A stretch of DNA of 37,332 nt from Oscillospiraceae bacterium (GTDB taxonomy: Bacteria; Bacillota; Clostridia; Oscillospirales; CAG-272). Below the pieces are notes generated by a model that was not told the origin of the DNA, did not search any database, and was given only the letters and a program-made list of their open reading frames with translations. The stretch covers positions 1-37,332 of the forward strand of contig SVQZ01000024.1 of the NCBI GenBank assembly GCA_015065105.1, given 5' to 3'. The position numbers were made by a program, and so were the translations under genes. This document shows, piece by piece, positions 26,444-34,488 of this stretch (the first letter of the stretch is position 1; every line of letters starts with the position of its first letter).

Positions 26444-26447
26444 CAAA

Positions 26448-26594
26448 TTATTTACAGTTGTTATTCTGCTTCTTGTTATCCGCTTTATTGGAGGAATTAT
26501 TGTTATTCTGATTATTCGCGTTATCGTTCGCGTTATTATTTGTGTTTGTATTGTTCATACCGTTTAAGTTGTTTTTATTATTTTTCTTTGACAT
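26448..26594 (-). CDS. 48-residue Asn-rich small protein
   Basis: Start ATG 26594 with AAGGAG 9 bases upstream, stop TAA 26448-26450. About 23 of 48 residues are Asn and most others are Lys, Ser, Ala or Thr, with one Cys next to the end. Low complexity and basic, without hydrophobic segments. Size and composition recall small spore proteins rich in Asn/Gln, and the neighbours downstream look sporulation-related, but there is no family match by eye. A good ribosome site and a strong terminator directly after the stop support a real gene. Confidence 0.65.
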   Translation of the reverse strand: MSKKNNKNNLNGMNNTNTNNNANDNANNQNNNNSSNKADNKKQNNNCK

Positions 26595-26616
26595 TGCAAA
26601 ATCTCCTTATTTCGTA

Positions 26617-26645
26617 TTTACATTATTATTATTTTCTGATATAAT
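26617..26645 (+). promoter_or_regulatory. Promoter of manA
   Basis: -35 TTTACA (26617-26622), 17-bp spacer, -10 TATAAT (26640-26645), 36 bases before the manA ATG. It lies between divergent genes. Confidence 0.65.
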
Positions 26646-26680
26646 AAATTTATTCAGATAATGAAAGGAAAAATTTTCAA

Positions 26681-27565
26681 ATGAAGGCTTATCCTTTAAA
26701 GCTTATACCTTATAAAAAAGGCGTTGTATGGGGCGGAACTGCTCTTAAAAATAACTACGGCAAAGATTTTGTAGGAAACGATCTCGGAGAAACCTGGGAG
26801 CTTTCGGTACGCATAAAAGAGAACTCAGTAATTGATAACGGTGCCTACAAGGGTATGACCCTTAAGGAATATTTGGGTGACCCGTCCGATTTTCCTCTTT
26901 TGGTTAAATTTCTTGATGCCAATGATTCTCTCTCCGTTCAGGTACATCCCGAAAAAACAGAAATGTGGTATATTGTTGAGGCAAGTGAAGATGCAAAGCT
27001 TGTTTACGGCCTTAATGAAAGCTATAACCGCGATGAAACCAAAAAGGCTATAGAAGAAGGCACACTCGAAAATCATCTTCGTTACGTACCTGTAAAGGCG
27101 GGAGAAGTATATTTCATTCCGAGCGGTCTTACCCATGCTATATGCAAGGGCATCGTCATTGCTGAAATTCAGGAAAACAGCGATATTACTTACCGTCTTT
27201 ATGATTATAACCGTCCCGGCCCCGATGGAAAGCTGAGAGAGCTTCATATAAATGAATCTCTTGATACCATAAAGGATATAACCGACGAGGATATACAGTC
27301 CGAGCGCTATTCCCTTGGAAAAACAAGCGAAGCAAACCTTGCAAACTGCAGATTTTTCACCGTGGACAAATATGACTTCACAGGTAAAAAGAGCTTTGAA
27401 AACGACAGCTTCCGTCACATTCTCTGTCTTGACGGCAAGGGGTATATTAACGGCGAGCCTATAAAAAAGGGCGACGGATACTTTATTCCCAAGGGTCTGA
27501 ATTCTTATGATATAACAAGCGAAGCGGGAATCTCTGTAATAATATCAACAACAAAAGGATATTAA
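26681..27565 (+). CDS. manA: Mannose-6-phosphate isomerase, class I
   Basis: 294 residues, the short bacterial form. A zinc enzyme that interconverts mannose 6-phosphate and fructose 6-phosphate, linking mannose use and GDP-mannose supply to glycolysis. Cupin motifs with metal ligands: VQVHPEKTEMWYIVEA (about 88-103), PSGLTHAI (about 149-156) and QENSDITYRLYDYNR (about 166-180). A small second cupin forms the C-terminus. GAAAGGAA precedes the ATG. A single-gene unit by its own promoter and the hairpin after it. Confidence 0.94.
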   Translation: MKAYPLKLIPYKKGVVWGGTALKNNYGKDFVGNDLGETWELSVRIKENSVIDNGAYKGMTLKEYLGDPSDFPLLVKFLDANDSLSVQVHPEKTEMWYIVEASEDAKLVYGLNESYNRDETKKAIEEGTLENHLRYVPVKAGEVYFIPSGLTHAICKGIVIAEIQENSDITYRLYDYNRPGPDGKLRELHINESLDTIKDITDEDIQSERYSLGKTSEANLANCRFFTVDKYDFTGKKSFENDSFRHILCLDGKGYINGEPIKKGDGYFIPKGLNSYDITSEAGISVIISTTKGY

Positions 27566-27585
27566 AAGTCTCCTGACAAGCGACC

Positions 27586-27641
27586 AAACCTCTCTTCATT
27601 GATGATATAATCAAGTCATCAAATGAAAGAGAGGTTTTGAT
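27586..27641 (+). terminator. Long hairpin between manA and the vWA gene
   Basis: Left arm 27586-27605 and right arm 27616-27637 form a 20-bp stem with only two single-base bulges; the 10-base loop is TATAATCAAG. The right arm ends in GGTTTTGATTT, so it could end manA transcription. It also contains AGAGAGG, the ribosome site of the gene starting at 27644, which would be hidden in the folded RNA. Confidence 0.65.
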
Positions 27642-27643
27642 TT

Positions 27644-28273
27644 ATGAAAATTATTAAAAACAATATCACAGAATTAGTATTCATCCTTGATGCAAGCGGC
27701 TCTATGCACGGTCTTGAAGCAGATACTATCGGCGGATTTAATTCTATGATAGAAAAGCAAAAAAAGCTTGACGGCAAGTGTTACGTATCAACATACGTTT
27801 TCAACGGTACGTCATCTGTGATTCACGACAGAGCTCCCATTGAAAAAATTAAGGCAATAACAGAAAAGGATTATACTACGGGAGGATGTACCGCACTTTA
27901 TGATGCCGCAGGAGAAGCTATAGAGCATATCTCAATGATACACAAATATATAAGGGAATCTGACATACCCGAAAACATAGTATTCGTTATCACTACCGAC
28001 GGTATGGAAAACGCAAGTACAAAATATTCTGCTTTACAGATCAAAAAACTCATAGAGGCAAAGAAGGAATCGGGATGGGAATTTCTATTTCTCGGTGCAA
28101 ATATAGATGCAATAAACGCAGCGGCTGATATCGGTATTGATTCTGACAGGGCGGCAAATTACACCTGCAATGCAGAAGGTACACAGAATAATTACAGGGT
28201 TTTAAACGAAGCTGTTGCTTCGATAAGATCTGCCAGACCGATTTCAAGCAATTGGAAGAAGAATATCAAATAA
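27644..28273 (+). CDS. von Willebrand factor A domain protein
   Basis: 209 residues, essentially one vWA domain. The metal-ion-dependent adhesion site is complete: DASGSM (16-21), the Thr region TTGGCTALYDA (about 83-93) and TTDGMENAS (about 122-130). No signal peptide or membrane helix, so cytoplasmic. Stand-alone vWA proteins of this type often sit with kinases or phosphatases in stress or tellurite-type loci, but here the neighbours are unrelated, so the partner is unknown. Confidence 0.85.
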   Translation: MKIIKNNITELVFILDASGSMHGLEADTIGGFNSMIEKQKKLDGKCYVSTYVFNGTSSVIHDRAPIEKIKAITEKDYTTGGCTALYDAAGEAIEHISMIHKYIRESDIPENIVFVITTDGMENASTKYSALQIKKLIEAKKESGWEFLFLGANIDAINAAADIGIDSDRAANYTCNAEGTQNNYRVLNEAVASIRSARPISSNWKKNIK

Positions 28274-28309
28274 AATTAATAGCATAATTTAACTGCAGAA
28301 TATAAAGGA

Positions 28310-28336
28310 CCCGGGCGGTTAACCGCCCGGGCTCTT
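28310..28336. terminator. GC-rich palindromic terminator between convergent genes
   Basis: A 22-base perfect palindrome (28310-28331, CCCGGGCGGTT and its complement) followed on the plus strand by CTCTTTTAAA and on the minus strand by TCCTTTATA. It separates the vWA gene from the opposing SLH gene. Confidence 0.8.
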
Positions 28337-28344
28337 TTAAATAA

Positions 28345-29880
28345 TTAACCTTCAATATATCCGAGTTCTACCATTTTGATATAAAGCTGATCTGAAAGCA
28401 ACTTATTGAAAATATCATTTCCGTGCTCCTTATCGGAACGGAAGGAGCTTGGTATCTCGCCTATGGCTATGTCATTGATATCCTGCTCGGTCTTAGTAAT
28501 ACCTGCAGCCTCAAAAGCCTCATCGGTAAGAAGATAGGATCTGAAATCAAGGAATTTTTCACCGTAATACTCTGCAAGACCCTCATTGAATTTATCAACG
28601 TTAGGGAGATAGTACCAGCTTGTCAGGCTGATAATGATGTATTTATCGGTACCCATATACTCTATCATATCAGACTGGGCTTCGATAAGCTTATCGGATT
28701 CGTTCCACTCATAACCGTTGCTGGGACCGCTGAATATAATATGAATATCATTAAGGTTCTGATTCTTCATTGCAACGGTAACTATACGTGTAGGACGATC
28801 AACCAAAACCTCTGTATAGGGAGCGGGATCCATACGGTTAAAATAGTAATTTCCGTCATCATTAAGATAAAGGTTGCCCTTGATTCCGTTTATATAAACG
28901 GGCGAAAGTCCGTTATTGCCGAGAAAAGCAAAACCTTCATCTGAATTGATCTCTCTGAACGTATCGTCAAGAAGAGTTATCTTAACATCCTTCTGCTCTG
29001 CAGGAATGGTAAAGGGGGCAACGTAGAAGGGGGTACCTCCCTGCTTCATAGCAATAAATTCAGCCTTTTCTCCGCCCGAGCTCCAGTTACGGACACGAAG
29101 CTTATAATCTCTTTTAAGGAAGCTCGGATAACCCTGGGTCATACTGTCACCCCAGCACAAAATCATAGGGTTATCAACGGTTTTCATTTCTATAGCATCA
29201 AAATCGGTTGTGTCCGGAGGAACAATGCCCTCATTCATTAAATAATCGACAAAATAGAATATCTTCGCCGCCTGAGCTCTTGTTGCAGTACCGAGGGGGT
29301 TGAGCGTTTTATTACCTGTACCCGAAAGTATAGCATTTGAAATTGCCCAATCAAGACCGTCCTTCGCCCAATCGCTTACCTTTGAAGCATCCGAGAATCC
29401 GCTCATTTTGCTCATTGCGGGGTATTTATTGACTATACCGTATTTTTCTGCAAAATTTGCTATCATAACCGCAAGCTGTTCACGGGTAACAACCTTTGTG
29501 GGCTTGAAGTTAACGCCATCGCCCTGAGCAACACCCTTATCCTTTGCCCATGCGACCGCGGAGGTAAACCATGCTCCGTCGGGAACGTCATCAAAATCAA
29601 CGCTGTCATACCCGCTGAGATCGTCACCGGAAAGACGTGCAAGAACCTGCACCGTCTGTGCACGTGAGAATTTCATATCAGGGGAGAACAAGGAATCGGA
29701 GGTTCCTACCATTATTCCCTTTTCAGAAACGTATTTTACAGATTCTGCATACCATGCACCGTATGCTATATCATCAAAAACCGTAACCTGAACATTAGCA
29801 AAAGAAGGTACCGACATTGTGAGAAGCATGACGGAAATAATACAGATTATTACTGCTTTGCGAAAGATATTAATTTTCAT
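28345..29880 (-). CDS. Surface SGNH hydrolase with three SLH domains
   Basis: 511 residues from ATG 29880, preceded by GGAGGGAAG; an upstream in-frame TTG is rejected because it would start within the ribosome site. Signal peptide (1-28, ends SFA). Three S-layer-homology domains (about 31-215: FDDI..AWYAESVKYVSEKGIMVG, FDDVPDGAWFTSAVAWAKDKGV, FSDASKVSDWAKDGLDWAI) bind pyruvylated wall polymer. The C-terminal domain has SGNH blocks: GDSMTQG (244-250, Ser246), GPSN (385-388) and DKEH (483-486), the Ser-Asp-His set of an esterase or deacetylase. Likely removes or reads acyl groups on surface glycans; the substrate is unknown. Confidence 0.85.
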   Translation of the reverse strand: MKINIFRKAVIICIISVMLLTMSVPSFANVQVTVFDDIAYGAWYAESVKYVSEKGIMVGTSDSLFSPDMKFSRAQTVQVLARLSGDDLSGYDSVDFDDVPDGAWFTSAVAWAKDKGVAQGDGVNFKPTKVVTREQLAVMIANFAEKYGIVNKYPAMSKMSGFSDASKVSDWAKDGLDWAISNAILSGTGNKTLNPLGTATRAQAAKIFYFVDYLMNEGIVPPDTTDFDAIEMKTVDNPMILCWGDSMTQGYPSFLKRDYKLRVRNWSSGGEKAEFIAMKQGGTPFYVAPFTIPAEQKDVKITLLDDTFREINSDEGFAFLGNNGLSPVYINGIKGNLYLNDDGNYYFNRMDPAPYTEVLVDRPTRIVTVAMKNQNLNDIHIIFSGPSNGYEWNESDKLIEAQSDMIEYMGTDKYIIISLTSWYYLPNVDKFNEGLAEYYGEKFLDFRSYLLTDEAFEAAGITKTEQDINDIAIGEIPSSFRSDKEHGNDIFNKLLSDQLYIKMVELGYIEG

Positions 29881-29916
29881 TTTTCTTCCCTCCGGAATCA
29901 ATATTTTGATGTATCA

Positions 29917-29945
29917 ATTATACCAAAACCTTTGTTTTTTGTCAA
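29917..29945 (-). promoter_or_regulatory. Consensus promoter of the SLH-SGNH gene
   Basis: Minus strand: -35 TTGACA (29945-29940), 17-bp spacer, -10 TATAAT (29922-29917); both hexamers are perfect. Confidence 0.85.
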
Positions 29946-29972
29946 TGGCGGTATATCACCAAAATAAAAATA

Positions 29973-30001
29973 TTGACAATATTTGAAAAATAAGATATAA
30001 T
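29973..30001 (+). promoter_or_regulatory. Consensus promoter of the acyltransferase gene
   Basis: -35 TTGACA (29973-29978), 17-bp spacer, -10 TATAAT (29996-30001), both perfect. It faces away from the SLH-SGNH promoter, with 27 bases between the two -35 elements. Confidence 0.85.
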
Positions 30002-30030
30002 TATTGCGATTAAGTTCAACTTGTTATGGG

Positions 30031-31038
30031 GTGAGTAAGATAAGCCAAAGGGACGAACGCTTGGAATACCTTCGTGTATTTGCTTGTTTTGGTGTAATAT
30101 TGGGTCATATTTCAAACTGGTATATGCGTGCTTATCCCGATTTGCCTTTTGATTCTTATATTTGTGCGTCGGTCTTCAACGGGCTCTGCCGTGTCAGTGT
30201 TCCTATATTCTTCATGATAAGCGGCGCTCTTATTCTTGAGCAGAACACCGATTACAAAAAGAACACAAAAAGAGCTTTATCGATCCTTATAAAAACTGTT
30301 GTATGGACTATAGTATTTCTTATCTGGGATTATTTCTATCTCGGCGAACGTTACGATATTCATGAAATATTCGCAGTACCGATACGTGTACATTTCTGGT
30401 TTCTTTACGTAATATTCGGAATATATCTTACAGTTCCCTTATGGCAAAAGCTCGTAAAGGACGCATCAAAAGAACTTATCAAATACTTTTCGGTTCTTTT
30501 TATTTCTGTTCTGACATTAAGCTTTATTATTGAATCCTTTAAAATGCATATTACATATGAGATACCCCTTGTCGGCGCCTCCTGCTATGCTTGTTATTTT
30601 ATAATGGGTTATATAATCCGTCATTATATTGACGAAATAAAGATCAAAAGATGGATCTATGTTACAGTATGGGCTCTATGCGTTACGGCAACTATTCTTC
30701 TCACACTTCTGCCCTCAATAAAGCACAATGAACATATAGAAAGCTTTTCGGATTTCAGAAGTGCATTTATAGGCTTATCTGCATTAGCGGTATTCTGTCT
30801 TTTCATGAAGGCAAAGCCCTTCAAGCACAACCGAATCATATCGCTGTTTTCACGGCATTCCTTTAATATCTATATGATCCACGTATTCTTTCTTGATATA
30901 ATTCAGGTAAATATAGACATTACAAAATTCAGTGCCTGGATAGGAATCCCCGTATTCTTTATATTTTTACTCATACTCAGTCTGGTATGCTCAATACTAT
31001 TTGAGCTTGCCAAGGGTAAAAAACAAATTATTTTATAA
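30031..31038 (+). CDS. Membrane acyltransferase, family 3
   Basis: About 335 residues with ten or so membrane helices. The family (OatA/WecH type) moves acetyl or similar groups to sugars of wall or exported polymers. The conserved His is in GVILGHISNW near the N-terminus; RLEYLRVFACFGVI and VPIFFMISGALIL are typical. The start is uncertain: the frame opens at TTG 30004, but the promoter's -10 ends at 30001, so GTG 30031 is chosen; TTG 30061 (AAAGGGA upstream) also fits. Its divergent neighbour is an SGNH hydrolase, a chemically opposite activity on acyl groups. Confidence 0.85.
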   Translation: MSKISQRDERLEYLRVFACFGVILGHISNWYMRAYPDLPFDSYICASVFNGLCRVSVPIFFMISGALILEQNTDYKKNTKRALSILIKTVVWTIVFLIWDYFYLGERYDIHEIFAVPIRVHFWFLYVIFGIYLTVPLWQKLVKDASKELIKYFSVLFISVLTLSFIIESFKMHITYEIPLVGASCYACYFIMGYIIRHYIDEIKIKRWIYVTVWALCVTATILLTLLPSIKHNEHIESFSDFRSAFIGLSALAVFCLFMKAKPFKHNRIISLFSRHSFNIYMIHVFFLDIIQVNIDITKFSAWIGIPVFFIFLLILSLVCSILFELAKGKKQIIL

Positions 31039-31065
31039 GTATTAAATTTGAAAGGAAATTCAACC

Positions 31066-32040
31066 ATGTTTTGCGGAAATTGCGGTAATCAGATCAATGA
31101 CAACGCAAGCTTTTGCCCCAACTGCGGAAAAAGCGTAACTAATTCACAGGCAGCTCAGAAAACCGAACCTGCCCAGCCCTTTGTACAGCCTGCCGCAGAC
31201 AACAGCACGGCGGCTCCGCCTCCCCCCGTTAATGCAGATACAAAACCTAAGAAAAAGAAGATAGGCTGCTTGATCGCAGTTATAATAGGCTTGGTTATTG
31301 CTTTAATACTCGGTGCAATAGTAACGGTTACCGTTCTTATCATCAAATCCTCAGGCGGCGGAAGCACAAAGGATTACGCCAAGGATGACAAGAAAAACGA
31401 ATCTGTTGAAAAAACTCCCGGCTATGAATCAGAGGTAAAAGCATATCTTGATTACATAAAAGACAAAAACAATGACGTTGACGAATATCTCGAGGATACC
31501 TATTTTGGCGGCGAATTCGGTTTATACTACAGCGGAAAAAGAGCGGATGAGATTCACAAAATAGAAGCTGACGTTTTCTTTGAATATGAAAAAGATTATG
31601 AAATGGAATACGGATACGGCGAATATTTTGACTATGACGATTGGAGAGATTACAAGAAGGAATCCGAAATAGACTATTTCTATGAATGCATGGAAGACTA
31701 TTACGGTGACTGGGATCTCAGCTACGAAATAGTTGAATCAAAAGAATGTTCAGATGCAAAGTTCGAGGATCTTGAGGAAATATGGGACGATTTGATCGAT
31801 GCCTATGAAGAATTCTACAAGGATGAAGACTTTGATTTTTCCGAAAAGGACGCAGAAGAATATGATGAATTCATCGAGTATCTAAAAGATCTCGAAGTTA
31901 CCAAGGCATATGTTGTAAAGGCTGAGGTCGAGATCGAAGGCGAAGATGATTACTTTGAAGACACCTTAAGATTCTACGTTGCAAAAGCAGGGGATCAATG
32001 GGTAATATTAGAAGGTACAAGCTTCTATGACTTAACATAA
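31066..32040 (+). CDS. Zinc-ribbon membrane protein with acidic exterior domain
   Basis: 324 residues from ATG 31066, with AAAGGAAA upstream. The N-terminal zinc ribbon (FCGNCG...FCPNCGKS) is cytoplasmic, followed by a Pro/Ala-rich linker, a KKKK stop and one membrane helix (about 67-98). The remaining 220 residues are outside and strongly acidic, rich in Asp, Glu and Tyr, with repeated YEKDYE/YEEFYKDED patterns. The tail VTKAYVVKAEVEIEG...FYVAKAGDQWVILEG resembles a DUF4878/NTF2-like ending. Function unknown. It follows the acyltransferase by 27 bases and may share its transcript. Confidence 0.8.
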   Translation: MFCGNCGNQINDNASFCPNCGKSVTNSQAAQKTEPAQPFVQPAADNSTAAPPPPVNADTKPKKKKIGCLIAVIIGLVIALILGAIVTVTVLIIKSSGGGSTKDYAKDDKKNESVEKTPGYESEVKAYLDYIKDKNNDVDEYLEDTYFGGEFGLYYSGKRADEIHKIEADVFFEYEKDYEMEYGYGEYFDYDDWRDYKKESEIDYFYECMEDYYGDWDLSYEIVESKECSDAKFEDLEEIWDDLIDAYEEFYKDEDFDFSEKDAEEYDEFIEYLKDLEVTKAYVVKAEVEIEGEDDYFEDTLRFYVAKAGDQWVILEGTSFYDLT

Positions 32041-32053
32041 GACCTAAACAACT

Positions 32054-32098
32054 AAAATCAGGGATGAGCTGAGTTGCTCATCCCTGATTTTCTGCTTT
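32054..32098. terminator. Bidirectional terminator inside the end of the LTA-synthase-like gene
   Basis: Perfect 16-bp stem (32054-32069 with 32076-32091), loop TGAGTT, bordered by AAAA and TTTT. The stop of the minus-strand gene (32078-32080) lies in the right arm, so its last codons are part of the terminator. Confidence 0.9.
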
Positions 32099-34048
32099 AT
32101 TGAAAAAATACTTTTCAGATTCACCTATATCCTTTTCCCAGACAGTAATTGCTCTGTCGATGTTTTGACCTCTTATCTTAAATAAAAGAGTGTTTTCATC
32201 AACGTATTCTGTATATGTAACGTTATATCCAACTCTTACATAACTATTTTCCGAAAAGCCTTCACCGGTTATAATATATATATCGTCTTCACCGTCTTTG
32301 AGCTCTATATTATGAATCTTTATTTTACGACGGTTTATCTTCATATCAGAAGTACGGTAAGGACGCTTCCCGTCAAAGGCATGGGCCTCTCCGTAAAGAA
32401 TATCATATGATAAAGCCTGAAGCTTGGAAAGATAATCGCTATCATTGATATAGCATTGATGACAGGAATTTATAACACCTTCATTGATCCCAAGCTTGGC
32501 CAGCACCTTTGAGGATAATTGATACGAAGATATATTTTCATCTTCAAACCTCATGCCGAAATTATTCCAAATAAGATAATCTGTCTCATATATGCCTCTA
32601 CCGTCAAGGTCGTCGTTTTTTATTTCAAGAGACGGCAAATGATCGCCGTAGATAACAAGCAGGGTCTGCTCTTCCCTTTCTTCGATGGAGGAGATCAATT
32701 CACCGAGGAAAATATCCATTTCATATAGCTGATTTGCATAGAATTCATATGAACCTCTCACATCTTTGTTTTTACACTTCGTAACCTTTACATGGCGTTC
32801 ATAATCCTCGATACCGCTGTAGTTACCGTGTCCCTGAACAGAAATCGCAGTTATAAGATCAACACCTTCGGTTTCGTCAAGGCATTCGTTTATATAACGC
32901 AGAAGAACCTTATCCTTTGCCCAGCCGTTTTCGTTTTTTTCATAATCGGTCATATATTCAACCGAATAAAAATAGTCATATCCCAAATTTGCATATACTG
33001 TATTTCTGCCATAAAATCCTCCCTTATAGTTGTGTATAAAATGAGAGGTATAGCCGTAAGGCTTAAGATTTGTTGCCAAACTTTCGCAAGGCATTTCGGT
33101 AAGTATTGTTTTATATGGGTATTCTCCCGCGCCAAAATCGGCAACTCTCATACCGGTTACTACCTCAAATTCAGTATTTACAGTACCTGCTCCGATCACG
33201 GGAACGCTCAGAAGTCCTGACGGACACTCGGAGAGCAGCTTTGAAAAATTCGGAATTACCTCCCTTGAAAACTCTACGTTATTCAAGGCAGAAATATCAA
33301 AGAAGGATTCCATCTGTAAAAAAATAACGTTTGGAGTTTTCACCTCTTCCATATCCGTTTCGTGAAAATTCTCCTTTATCGAATCTATAAGCTCCTTTGA
33401 ATAATCCTCCGGCTTGTCAATACCTTTGTCAACGAGGCTTATCATAAAGGAATAAACAAATCCGTTATCCTTAAAAGCGGATGAAAGCTCGGGAAATTTT
33501 GTCTTTAAAGCACCTGTACCCACAGCAAATTGAAGGTTTGCGGAAGAAATTATAAAAACAGCAATAAAGCAAATAAGTACCCTTTTCGTACTTATTTTTT
33601 CACGGGGAGAGGAAAATGCTCTGAAAAATACGATAAAAACACCAAGAATCAACGCAACCGCAAAAAGACAAACCAAGGCTAAATAGAAAGGGGACAAATA
33701 TTTCTTTATAATAAGAGGCAGAGTATCTATAAGCCCGAGATCATATGCAGTAAAGGGTAGAGTCCTGTTTATGGTAATTATATAGTTTACGGTACCTAAA
33801 ATGATCCAGACAGCAGATACAAGCCCTGCCCAGAAATATCTGAATCTGTTAAACAGAATACCCGGCGACAGCATTAATATAAGAATAAGAGTATTTGTAA
33901 GAAATACGTATGGGTCATAAAACAGCTTAATAAATCCTCCGAACAATGCTTTATTGTTCAATGACTCCAAAACTATATTAACCGAAAACGGCAGTATTAT
34001 AAAAATGACAATATCAATAACGGTCCTTTTTTTATACAGCTTTTTCAT
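32078..34048 (-). CDS. LTA-synthase-type phosphoglycerol transferase
   Basis: 656 residues. Five N-terminal membrane helices (about 10-185) and an extracellular sulfatase-fold domain (about 235-560). It transfers glycerol phosphate from phosphatidylglycerol to a lipoteichoic acid or membrane glycan. Active site: QMESFFD (Glu about 247), GTVNTEFEV (catalytic Thr about 289), SVQGHGNY (His about 405) and YGDHLP (Asp-His about 467). Beyond about 570 there is an extra domain (IKIHNIELKDGEDDIYIITGEG...) resembling a TIG/IPT beta-sandwich, not typical of LtaS. Single gene with its own promoter. Confidence 0.9.
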   Translation of the reverse strand: MKKLYKKRTVIDIVIFIILPFSVNIVLESLNNKALFGGFIKLFYDPYVFLTNTLILILMLSPGILFNRFRYFWAGLVSAVWIILGTVNYIITINRTLPFTAYDLGLIDTLPLIIKKYLSPFYLALVCLFAVALILGVFIVFFRAFSSPREKISTKRVLICFIAVFIISSANLQFAVGTGALKTKFPELSSAFKDNGFVYSFMISLVDKGIDKPEDYSKELIDSIKENFHETDMEEVKTPNVIFLQMESFFDISALNNVEFSREVIPNFSKLLSECPSGLLSVPVIGAGTVNTEFEVVTGMRVADFGAGEYPYKTILTEMPCESLATNLKPYGYTSHFIHNYKGGFYGRNTVYANLGYDYFYSVEYMTDYEKNENGWAKDKVLLRYINECLDETEGVDLITAISVQGHGNYSGIEDYERHVKVTKCKNKDVRGSYEFYANQLYEMDIFLGELISSIEEREEQTLLVIYGDHLPSLEIKNDDLDGRGIYETDYLIWNNFGMRFEDENISSYQLSSKVLAKLGINEGVINSCHQCYINDSDYLSKLQALSYDILYGEAHAFDGKRPYRTSDMKINRRKIKIHNIELKDGEDDIYIITGEGFSENSYVRVGYNVTYTEYVDENTLLFKIRGQNIDRAITVWEKDIGESEKYFFNKAENQG

Positions 34049-34125
34049 AATATCCTTTCAAGTTTTCATAACATATCGAAAATAGTATAAAAAACATATC
34101 TGCTCTTTTAATATTCAATAGAATC

Positions 34126-34154
34126 ATTATACCATAGAATCACAAATTTTTCAA
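34126..34154 (-). promoter_or_regulatory. Promoter of the LTA-synthase-type gene
   Basis: Minus strand: -35 TTGAAA (34154-34149), 17-bp spacer, -10 TATAAT (34131-34126) with extended TGG. It leaves a leader of about 70 bases. Confidence 0.75.
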
Positions 34155-34251
34155 CACTTTCAGACATTATGCGTCGCCACGCGCGACGAATCCCGCCCCA
34201 TTCCATGGTGCAAACAACTCACACGAAATGAAGCAATTTCCTATAAATCAA

Positions 34252-34281
34252 AAAAGGAACAGAATAAGCTCTGTCCCTTTT
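34252..34281 (-). terminator. Terminator after the rubrerythrin operon
   Basis: 12-bp stem with one G-U pair: 34281-34270 with 34263-34252 (AAAAGGGACAGA ... TCTGTTCCTTTT), loop GCTTAT, followed on the minus strand by TTGATTT. It lies 11 bases after the BFD-like stop. Confidence 0.8.
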
Positions 34282-34291
34282 AATATGTTAC

Positions 34292-34486
34292 TCAGCCCAT
34301 CATTTCCTTTGAAATGACGTCAAGTACCTTTTGATAGCAGCCGCCGCAGCCTGTGGAGCAGTTGGTGACAGACTGAACCTCTTTGAAGGCTTCAAGAACG
34401 TCGTCAAACTTCTTCTCTGTGTGAAGTGCCGCAACTATATCGTTGTACTTAACCTGCTTGCAGTTGCAAATGATTACGTTTTCCAT
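34292..34486 (-). CDS. BFD-like [2Fe-2S] protein
   Basis: 64 residues. Cys7-x-Cys9 and Cys47-x2-Cys50 (plus an extra Cys43, CSTGCGGC) match the four-Cys cluster site of bacterioferritin-associated ferredoxin-like proteins. It begins 2 bases after the rubrerythrin stop, so the two are co-transcribed; it probably passes electrons to or from that enzyme or serves iron release. No bacterioferritin gene is present here. The extra Cys is worth noting. Confidence 0.85.
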   Translation of the reverse strand: MENVIICNCKQVKYNDIVAALHTEKKFDDVLEAFKEVQSVTNCSTGCGGCYQKVLDVISKEMMG

Positions 34487-34488
34487 AA

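Noticed and set aside
27583..27611. Sigma-A promoter using the TATAAT in the hairpin loop
   Set aside because: At 17-bp distance the -35 position reads ACCAAA, so this is only a weak possibility.
34171..34188. GC-rich mini-palindrome CGTCGC/GCGACG
   Set aside because: Six-base-pair stem without U-run or nearby gene start; no function can be supported.
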